A DNA stretch of 12,357 bases from Bacteroidales bacterium (GTDB taxonomy: Bacteria > Bacteroidota > Bacteroidia > Bacteroidales > UBA932), in assembly GCA_024681565.1 (NCBI GenBank), contig JAILAO010000157.1, positions 1 to 12,357 of the forward strand, given 5' to 3'. The translations under genes and the position numbers were made by a program. The notes under the pieces were generated by a model that saw only the letters and a program-made list of their open reading frames with translations, was not told the origin of the DNA and did not search any database. Shown here piece after piece: positions 6,306 through 12,357 of this stretch (the stretch's first letter is position 1; the number at the start of each line of letters is the position of its first letter).

Positions 6306-7355
6306 TTATCTGAGGGCTGCTGCAATCGCCTCATTGTAGGTGCCGATCATCCGGGAGAGCATCTCCTCGCCTGCGGCGACGGCACAGCAACTGACGACCG
6401 TTCCGTTCACCAGGGCGGTTTCCGCGTGGCAGAGGAAGGTGGCGCCGGAATCGTCTTTCCCCTTTAAATTGGTATAGGCGATCGGGTAGAGACCGTCGTT
6501 GTCAAATGTCGCGCGGTAATTTTTGCTCAGACCGTAGGTGTTGGCCACGGCGTCGGCCAGTCTGGTGGTGGAATTTTTCAGCAATTCGGAAACCCTTTCG
6601 GTCGAGATGCGGTCGGCGTTGGGGAGGATGTCCGGCATCAGGAGCAGAAACAATTCTTCCACGTTCGATTCCCTGTCGTCCGGGACGATCCGGAGGTTCT
6701 CGCCCGGATCCAGCGGCTCCCGCGAAATGATGGTAAAATCCCCGTCCATTTTGAAGGCGATGCGCCCGACGGATACAGGACGCATTGAAGCCAATCCCTG
6801 CGGTACATCCCTTTCACCGGCCATCGCTTCCCGGTAGATGTCCACCAGGTCGTCCAACTTGCTTTTTGTGCTGGCAATGGCGCAGCCGCTGATGATGTAG
6901 CCATCCGTCAGGGCAGCTTCCGCGTGGAGGAGAAAACGCACCCCGTCCCGGTCCTTCCCGCTGAGGTCTGAGTAGGCGACGGGACAGTTGGCGCTGTCCT
7001 CGAAGCGGATGCGATAGGCGTTGTCCAGGGTGTAGCCGGAGTTCTTGTTGTTGGCGATCACGCCGGCTAGCTGGTCCACGGCATCCTTCAGCATATCGGA
7101 GACTTCTTCCGAAGTGAGTCCGTTGATGCCTTTCAGGACGTCCGGATGGATCTTCAGGACCAGCCGGTCGTTGTCGGGGTTGACCTTCGGGCTGATCATC
7201 AGGGCCTCCCCGTCCGAGAGCTGCTCCCTTCCGGAGACTTCGAATTCGTCGGCGAGCAGGAAACTGACCCCACCCGCGGTGATGGTCTGCTGGGCCCGGG
7301 CGGACATGGCCAGGGCGGACAGGCAGCACAGAAGTACAAAGAGTTTTTTCATCAT
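6306..7355 (-). CDS. Secreted protein with two tandem copies of an unnamed ~150-residue module
   Basis: 349 residues. A signal peptide (MMKKLFVLLCCLSALAMSARA|Q) is followed by two homologous modules, about 24-178 and 194-346, with almost nothing else. Each module reads: short strand with GGVSF or GRIAF, (D/E)FxxxxREPL-type turn, strand ending in PD(V/I)L, a helix T.E.VS..LK....LA, then PxAYxxLxGKD and GxxFLxHAExAL (about 125-149 and 291-315), a strand with a C.(I/V)A element, and a closing helix ending YxEA. I do not recognise the family by name. The strand-helix-strand order with a long C-terminal sheet resembles the Mog1/PsbP/DcrB fold, but that is a guess from pattern only. No catalytic motif is apparent. 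It is third in the operon, 25 nt after the 1308-residue gene, and shares its module with the first (partial) gene. Likely periplasmic or exported; it could be a binding or accessory subunit. Confidence 0.85.
   Translation of the reverse strand: MMKKLFVLLCCLSALAMSARAQQTITAGGVSFLLADEFEVSGREQLSDGEALMISPKVNPDNDRLVLKIHPDVLKGINGLTSEEVSDMLKDAVDQLAGVIANNKNSGYTLDNAYRIRFEDSANCPVAYSDLSGKDRDGVRFLLHAEAALTDGYIISGCAIASTKSKLDDLVDIYREAMAGERDVPQGLASMRPVSVGRIAFKMDGDFTIISREPLDPGENLRIVPDDRESNVEELFLLLMPDILPNADRISTERVSELLKNSTTRLADAVANTYGLSKNYRATFDNDGLYPIAYTNLKGKDDSGATFLCHAETALVNGTVVSCCAVAAGEEMLSRMIGTYNEAIAAALR
6318..6776 (-). repeat. Module copy B (C-terminal half of the 349-residue protein)
   Basis: Encodes residues about 194-346. 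It aligns to copy A at 6822-7286 through PIAYTNLKGKD, ATFLCHAETAL and ERVSELLK. Divergence is high outside these blocks, so the duplication is old and visible at protein rather than DNA level. Confidence 0.75.
6822..7286 (-). repeat. Module copy A (N-terminal half of the 349-residue protein)
   Basis: Encodes residues about 24-178, with PVAYSDLSGKD, VRFLLHAEAAL and EEVSDMLK matching copy B, and the GKD core matching copy C at 11314-11790. Confidence 0.75.
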
Positions 7356-7380
7356 ATTATTCGCGTGTTATCATGTATCA

Positions 7381-10300
7381 TCAACACCAGTCTGAATCGT
7401 TTTCCAGTTTCTCATGGAAGCCGCCTTTGATGGACTGGACAACAGCCCACTCCATGTCTTCTTCCCTGATTCTGATATAATTGGAAGGGTCGGGGCCTTT
7501 CGCGATGATCTCGTCTACCTCCGTGATGAGCGAGAAGGCTTTCTCCGCTTCCTTGCCCAGGGATTTGCCGTCCATCTGGTAGGAGGCATAGAGTTCGACC
7601 AAGGCCTGGCTGTCGCCCTCGCTGGTGCGGGAAAGCATGTGTTCGATCCGTCCACGAAGTTCGTAGGCGGCACGGAGTTTCTCCGGATTGAGATTGTCGA
7701 GTTTACCCCAGTCCGCGACCACGTTCAGTTTGCTTTCCAGGGTGCGGTCCATGCCCTTGGGCAGCTGCCGGCAGGCATCGCGCAGTTTCATCAGTGCTTG
7801 TGCTTCAAGCACTTCCTTGATCCGGGGATCCGTGGCAAGAGCGGCCTCCTTCATCTTTCGTTCAAATTGTTCGAGCGGCTCCTGGATTTTGTAGGTCTGG
7901 ACCTTCTGGACCAGCTCCGGATTATCAAAAGCTTGTGTGGCGGTCCCCTTAGGATCGATCACTTTCTTGACATCATTGGGCCCGAAGGACTCGGGGCCGG
8001 TGGAGGAGACGGCGGTCTGTTCGGCCTGGTAGCCCAGGTAGTCCGCATCCCAAGGGGAGATCATCCGGTCTCCGGTGGCCTGGTAGCAGTATTCGTCGTT
8101 CCAGTAGCGGCCGGCCACCTCTTCCGGCAGGTCCTTGCCGTTCACGCGGATGGTGTAGTCGTGGTCCATGCCGATCTTCTTGCAGTTGACGGCATTGACC
8201 TTGGTCGCGTTGCCCGTGGCCTCGAAGAAGGTGATCTGCGACTCGGGCACGCCGAAATCTTTGGCCAGCTGCTTCTTGAGCGCCCGCTTCACGTTCTCGT
8301 GCAGGATCGTGTTCTCCGTGGTGAAGCGGAAACGGTACTTGTCGATGACCTTGGCGGAATTGAGGTAGGTCTTGGCGAAATGGTCGCACTGGATGGAGAG
8401 CACCAGTTTCTTCAGCTCCTCGGGTGAGATGTTCGGGTCGTTGCAGGCCTTGATGAACTGCTTGACCTTGGCTTCGCCCAGCTTCTGGGCCCGTTCGGCG
8501 ATGGCTTTCAGTTCCTTCAGATCGGGAGAAGACTCCATCTTGAACTTGCCGATTTCCAGCTTTTTCTGGCCAAGCAGGCGTCCGTCGATCTTCATCTGGG
8601 CCAGCTTGCGTCCGTTGCGGGCCAGCTTGCTGACGAAGTTGATGGACGAATAGTTCTTGCAGAGGCTCCGCTCGACGCCCCGGATGTCCCGGTGGATCTC
8701 GTGGGCCATCTCCTTGAGCGCCTGGCCGAACTGGGTGGAAGAAACCTCCTTCATGGCTCCACCGATCAGTTTCTGCCCGGCCCAGTTCTGGCAGGCCTCG
8801 AAGTAGGCGAATTTGGCGCCGACGGCGAAATTCTGGAAGAATCCTGAATCGTAGTCTTCCGCGGCCTTTTGGCATTCGAGCAGGAAGCGTTTGGGCGTAT
8901 AGTAAAGGATCTCCGAGTAGCCCAGCGTGATGATGCCGAGCAGGATCCGGCCCATGACGGTCTTCGGCTCGTGCTCTTCGAAGGTCTCCATGCACATGTT
9001 GAAGGCGTCCCCGAAATACACTTCTTCCCAGGAGTAACTGTGCTCGGCCACGTACAAGGGACCGACCTCGCCCCGCATCGTCCTCAGGTAGAGAGATTTG
9101 GCCGTGTAGAAATCCGGCATGTAGAATCCGAAGCGCTCGTCGAACGAGTCGAGCAACAGGCGGCACTTGCAGATCAGGGCGTTGAACTCGGGTGCGTGGC
9201 GCAGGCTCGTCAGTCTGGTGATCATCATCACTAGCCTGTCCTGGACCTGCGCGTCGAACTTCATCATGTTGGTCAGGGACTGCATGTCCGGGGCGTATCG
9301 CATCGGCATCGAGATGACCATCAGCGTCTGCTTGTCCTCGAAGGACCGGCCTTCATAGGAAGCGCTGGCCGTGATGGCGACCTTGCAGCGGTTGGGCGGC
9401 ACCATGATGGCCGATGGGATGATCTCATAGACGTACGTCGTCGTACGGCAATCCGTCAGGTCGGCGTGCTGGCTGATGGGGCGGGAGTCGATGCCGAACT
9501 GTTCCACCTTGAAGCCCAGCGCCCGGACCGGCTCGGTGATCTCGGCGCCTTTCTTGCCGAACCATTCCAGCGACTCGCTTACATCCTCGAAAACGATGCT
9601 GACATCCCGGGGCGAGGGCGAGCCGATCATGTTTTTCTCTTTGTTCCAGGCGAAGAGCGTCAGCTCCAGCCGGGTGTGGGCGGGGACGACGGACACGGCG
9701 CTCTCGTCCCAGTCCGCCATCCCCTTGAGGCTCTGGTTCTCCCGCAGGGTCTGGTCCTGGCTCTTGAGGATCTCCTCCGTGCGGTCGATGGATTCGGTGC
9801 CTGCCACGACGGCGTAGGCCTTGACGTGGTCGACGACCATGCGCAGGCCTTCGTAGAAGCGGTGGACGGGCAGGCGTTCGGTGATCTTCCGTTCCCCGTC
9901 CCGGAAAGTCTGCCGGGCCGTGACGGCGAGATAGCAGTTGTCCATGTTGCCCGCCATCTGTCCGGGGATCTCCGTCAGGCGGTCCCTCAGGTCCACGCTC
10001 CAGGAGCCGTCCCGGTCGGGCCGGACATGGGAGATGACCTCGAAGGTCTTCTTGTCGTCGCCTTCAATCGTGACATCAAAGCTGGGGGCGTCGCCGATTC
10101 CGACCACGTAGAAATAGACGGTCTCGGCGCTCTGCTGGCCTGCCACGAAGGTGAGGTTCTGCTGGGTGAAGACGATCTTCTTGTTGTCTTCGATATGGAA
10201 GACCACGTGGTTGCGCAGGATCCCCGTCGGGGTCTCGAAATGGAAGAGGACCGAGCCCTTGGCGGCGAGCGCCGACTGCTTCGCTTCCGGGACGCAGACG

Positions 10301-11307
10301 GAGCCGCACATGTAGCGGCCGTCAAAGCCGGTCGAGAGCAGCTGGATGTTCTCGCCTTCGATGACCCGGATGGTGTGCGTCAGGTCCGGCCGGTCCAGGA
10401 CCCGCCCGTCTTGGGTCAGCTCCTCGATGCGGGCGCCTACGACCTTCGGCGCGTCCCCGGCCCGGAGCGTGTCGCCGAATTCCTTGTAGAGGATCATCCG
10501 GAAGGTGCTGGGGGGTCTCTCCGGCTGCTGTTCCGGCTCCGGCTCGGGGTCGGAGCCGGCTTTTTTCTTCTTCCTGTTCTTGCGGATCCAGTTCGCGCCG
10601 GCGATGCCGATCAGGGTGCCGCCGATCCAGAAGAGGGCGGGCGGAATCTTGGTTTTCCCGAATTCGCCGGGCTTGTCCGTGCCTTCGGTCTCGATCCCGT
10701 AGATGGGCTTGTCCCCGACGTATTTATAGACGTAGGTCCGGCCGCCACTGAGTCCGGAGACCGCCTGCCCGTCCACGGTGATGGGGGTGTTCAGGCTGGC
10801 CACCACCGTAATGGTCAGGGTCGATTCCGAGGTGGGGGTGAAGAGATCCTCGTGCATGTCCACATCCGGCCGGCGCGTGACGGTCCCGCTTTCAGTCACT
10901 TCCGTCCGCCATCTGTAGGGATTGTTGTTCCGTGTGTAATCCTTGCATTCATACGGATCCCACATATCGACCGTGACGGTCAGGCTCATCATGTGCGGCG
11001 TCCGCTGCATCAGCCTTCTCGTCGCCGGGTCGGGACAGTTGATCTCGACCGGAATCCCCAGCCTGGCTTCATCCCCGAACTTGATTTTGTCGGGGAGGTC
11101 CGCCCAGGAGAAACTGGTCCCGTCGGACGATCCGGTGGAGGCCACGGTGGCGGAATGCTTCCCGACCTTGAACTGGAAGGCTTTGCTGCCACCTCCGCCC
11201 GTCATGGTGTTTTTGTCCAGCACCCAGTAGCCTTCGTTCGCCGGCAGCGGCAGGGTGGTGGAAAGGAGGCCCAGCAGGCCCAGCAGGAGGGGAAGGGTCT
11301 TTCTCAT
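7381..11307 (-). CDS. 1308-residue single-span membrane protein of unrecognised family
   Basis: Not recognised by name. In order: signal peptide or N-terminal anchor (1-23); a beta-rich extracytoplasmic region (about 25-218) with only two Cys (C91, C121); one membrane span (about 222-241) ending in RKNRKKKK, a strong positive-inside stop-transfer; an acidic Pro/Glu linker (252-266); beta-rich, Ig-like-looking stretches (about 268-670); a mainly helical part (about 675-1000) with a weakly hydrophobic patch at 788-803; a region (about 1000-1080) containing ATGN (1030-1033) and GMDHDYTIRV (1046-1055), which could be a degenerate nucleotidyltransferase motif; and a helical tail (1140-1308) ending in Cys. 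The part after the span has 17 Cys, consistent with a reducing cytoplasm. I have an unverified impression of similar large proteins in gut Gram-positives. Start ATG 11307 is supported by the signal peptide and lies 3 nt after the upstream stop, so it is translationally coupled. It is the middle gene of the operon, flanked by genes sharing a module it lacks. Confidence 0.8.
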   Translation of the reverse strand: MRKTLPLLLGLLGLLSTTLPLPANEGYWVLDKNTMTGGGGSKAFQFKVGKHSATVASTGSSDGTSFSWADLPDKIKFGDEARLGIPVEINCPDPATRRLMQRTPHMMSLTVTVDMWDPYECKDYTRNNNPYRWRTEVTESGTVTRRPDVDMHEDLFTPTSESTLTITVVASLNTPITVDGQAVSGLSGGRTYVYKYVGDKPIYGIETEGTDKPGEFGKTKIPPALFWIGGTLIGIAGANWIRKNRKKKKAGSDPEPEPEQQPERPPSTFRMILYKEFGDTLRAGDAPKVVGARIEELTQDGRVLDRPDLTHTIRVIEGENIQLLSTGFDGRYMCGSVCVPEAKQSALAAKGSVLFHFETPTGILRNHVVFHIEDNKKIVFTQQNLTFVAGQQSAETVYFYVVGIGDAPSFDVTIEGDDKKTFEVISHVRPDRDGSWSVDLRDRLTEIPGQMAGNMDNCYLAVTARQTFRDGERKITERLPVHRFYEGLRMVVDHVKAYAVVAGTESIDRTEEILKSQDQTLRENQSLKGMADWDESAVSVVPAHTRLELTLFAWNKEKNMIGSPSPRDVSIVFEDVSESLEWFGKKGAEITEPVRALGFKVEQFGIDSRPISQHADLTDCRTTTYVYEIIPSAIMVPPNRCKVAITASASYEGRSFEDKQTLMVISMPMRYAPDMQSLTNMMKFDAQVQDRLVMMITRLTSLRHAPEFNALICKCRLLLDSFDERFGFYMPDFYTAKSLYLRTMRGEVGPLYVAEHSYSWEEVYFGDAFNMCMETFEEHEPKTVMGRILLGIITLGYSEILYYTPKRFLLECQKAAEDYDSGFFQNFAVGAKFAYFEACQNWAGQKLIGGAMKEVSSTQFGQALKEMAHEIHRDIRGVERSLCKNYSSINFVSKLARNGRKLAQMKIDGRLLGQKKLEIGKFKMESSPDLKELKAIAERAQKLGEAKVKQFIKACNDPNISPEELKKLVLSIQCDHFAKTYLNSAKVIDKYRFRFTTENTILHENVKRALKKQLAKDFGVPESQITFFEATGNATKVNAVNCKKIGMDHDYTIRVNGKDLPEEVAGRYWNDEYCYQATGDRMISPWDADYLGYQAEQTAVSSTGPESFGPNDVKKVIDPKGTATQAFDNPELVQKVQTYKIQEPLEQFERKMKEAALATDPRIKEVLEAQALMKLRDACRQLPKGMDRTLESKLNVVADWGKLDNLNPEKLRAAYELRGRIEHMLSRTSEGDSQALVELYASYQMDGKSLGKEAEKAFSLITEVDEIIAKGPDPSNYIRIREEDMEWAVVQSIKGGFHEKLENDSDWC

Positions 11308-11310
11308 ACG

Positions 11311-12357
11311 CTAACGGTCCGCGGCGGCGGAGACGACTTTGCCATAAATGCCCCGCATCGAGGAGAGCATGTCCTTGTCGGCTGCGATGGAGCAGGCGGA
11401 AACGACGCTCCCGTTCACCAGTTTGCTCTCCACGCGGCAGGTGATGGGGTTGCCCTTGGCATCCTTGCCCTTGAGTTCGGTGTATGCGGTCGGATACCGG
11501 CCGTCCATGTAGTAGGTGATGTCGGGCTTCTTGGAGAATTCAAAGCTGCCGGCAGCCGTGTCCGCGAGCTTTTTCGCGGCGTTTTTCATCAGGTCCGACA
11601 TCTTTTCGGCGGGGACCGAGTCCACGTCGATGCCGGAAAGCACGTCCGTGTTGAGGATCAGGAACATCTGGTCGTTCTTGCTGCGCTTGCCTTCCGGGAC
11701 GATCACCAGGGTCTCTCCGGGATTCAGCGGGGAGCGGTCCGCGATGGTGAAATCGCTGTCCAGGTCAAAGGTAAGGCCTCCTGCGGTCACGCGCCTGACG
11801 CCTTCCTTGTCGGTCTCATACCGGTAGTAATGCTCAATGACGTAGGTGCTTCCCCAATGTTTCCCCTCATCGTATTCTACCTCCTCGTAGCCTCCAACGC
11901 TGGCCATGATGCGCAGGACCAGCTGCCACTTCCCGTCCGTCACGTCGATACCGTAGAAACTATACTCTTCTCCCGAATACCGCAGGGGAATCTGGCCGGA
12001 TGCGGACCCCCAGGCGGGCAATTTGGGCATGTATCTCCACTCCGGATTCTGGAAACCCATTTTACCGTCCACACGCGTGAGGATCAGTTTTATGTCGAGG
12101 TCGTAAGAGGGGGCCGGCCTCATGCGGCGGAAAACCTCGTCTTCGTACAGGGCAGGCGCTGTCTCCAGTTCATAGCCGATCTGGAGTTTCCCTTCTTCGG
12201 TGGATTTGATGACGGGAGGAGGGGCTCCCCACGACAGGGAGACGGTCGCGACATCCGAAATGGTGTGCACCTTGCCGTCTTCGCCTTTGCGGTTGGCAAC
12301 ATAGGAATAGGTCCTCGCGTTTTTGTACGAGACCGATGTGGGGGTGTAGGTGTAATT
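11311..12357 (-). CDS. Beta-rich protein with C-terminal copy of the shared module, 3' part (runs off right edge)
   Basis: The frame is open to the window edge, giving 348 visible residues with the true start outside; the in-frame GTG at 12270 is internal, because coding continues without a stop through 12357. The visible upstream part (first about 190 residues) is rich in beta-strand patterns and Tyr/Trp with no motif I can name. The last about 159 residues (11314-11790) are a copy of the module found twice in the 349-residue protein: VTAGGLTF, DFTIADRSPLNPGE, AEKMSDLMK, PTAYTELKGKD and KLVNGSVVSAC. It ends ...AADR with TAG at 11311, 3 nt before the ATG of the 1308-residue gene, so they are almost certainly co-transcribed. 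Where the promoter lies and whether it has a signal peptide cannot be seen. Function unknown. Confidence 0.8.
   Translation of the reverse strand, partial: NYTYTPTSVSYKNARTYSYVANRKGEDGKVHTISDVATVSLSWGAPPPVIKSTEEGKLQIGYELETAPALYEDEVFRRMRPAPSYDLDIKLILTRVDGKMGFQNPEWRYMPKLPAWGSASGQIPLRYSGEEYSFYGIDVTDGKWQLVLRIMASVGGYEEVEYDEGKHWGSTYVIEHYYRYETDKEGVRRVTAGGLTFDLDSDFTIADRSPLNPGETLVIVPEGKRSKNDQMFLILNTDVLSGIDVDSVPAEKMSDLMKNAAKKLADTAAGSFEFSKKPDITYYMDGRYPTAYTELKGKDAKGNPITCRVESKLVNGSVVSACSIAADKDMLSSMRGIYGKVVSAAADR
11314..11790 (-). repeat. Module copy C (C-terminus of the partial upstream protein)
   Basis: Third copy of the unnamed module. It keeps TAGGLTF, PTAYTELKGKD and the C.IAAD element, but the FLxHAExAL block of copies A and B is changed to ITCRVESKL. 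Overall it looks closer to copy B in its PL(D/N)PGE turn and LVNG(S/T)VVS strand. Confidence 0.75.

Noticed and set aside
7414..9234. Long plus-strand (7414-8427, 8869-9234) and alternative minus-strand (7973-9166) open frames inside the 1308-residue gene
   Set aside because: They overlap a continuous 3.9-kb frame with a signal peptide, membrane span and coupled start. Their compositions (Val/Gly/Asp-rich or Arg/Gly-rich) are those of shadow frames.
6306..12357. Interpreting the large operon as a polymorphic toxin-immunity or CRISPR/phage-defence locus
   Set aside because: No recognisable nuclease or toxin domain, Rhs/PAAR/VgrG repeat, immunity-type small gene or CRISPR repeat is visible. 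The only hints (possible PsbP-like module, weak DxD motif) are too thin to claim this.

Overview
The window looks like chromosomal DNA from a high-GC member of the Bacteroidales, probably gut- or rumen-associated. The clearest evidence is promoter architecture: exact TAnnTTTG -7 boxes, the Bacteroidetes sigma-A type, lie upstream of every gene group whose 5' end is visible, and clear Shine-Dalgarno sequences are absent. The gene content agrees: a Bacteroidetes-type PL1 pectate lyase, BspA-type leucine-rich-repeat proteins, an orphan OadA-like carboxyltransferase, a POTRA-less Omp85 barrel, and signal peptides ending in ...A|Q.

Layout. (1) 1-103: 5' end of a minus-strand lipoprotein gene, divergent from (2) a plus-strand secreted pectate lyase (195-1436). 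(3) A strong hairpin at 1442-1464 separates the lyase from a two-gene minus-strand operon: OadA-like carboxyltransferase (2818-4599), then an Omp85-type barrel (1473-2813) starting 4 nt after the oadA stop. (4) tRNA-His (4707-4783) is divergent from that operon and has its own promoter and terminator. (5) Two tandem plus-strand genes (4905-5699, 5717-6238) encode paralogous secreted LRR_5/BspA-like proteins. (6) A bidirectional hairpin (6257-6288) ends them against a long minus-strand operon of at least three genes running off the right edge: a partial gene (11311->12357), a 1308-residue single-span membrane protein (7381-11307) and a 349-residue secreted two-repeat protein (6306-7355).

The most unusual part is the right half, about 6 kb. 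The same roughly 150-residue secreted module occurs three times: once at the C-terminus of the partial upstream gene and twice in the downstream gene. Between them lies the 1308-residue protein, with a signal peptide, a roughly 200-residue extracytoplasmic region, one membrane span with a strongly basic stop-transfer, and a cysteine-rich region of about 1050 residues predicted to be cytoplasmic. That region has a possible DxD, nucleotidyltransferase-like motif near its end. I cannot name any of the three proteins. Tight spacing and shared modules suggest one co-transcribed envelope-spanning system of unknown function.

A second oddity is the OadA-like enzyme. The position of the biotin-accepting lysine is a tyrosine, and the conserved metal-ligand aspartate of the RDxxQS motif also appears to be a tyrosine.
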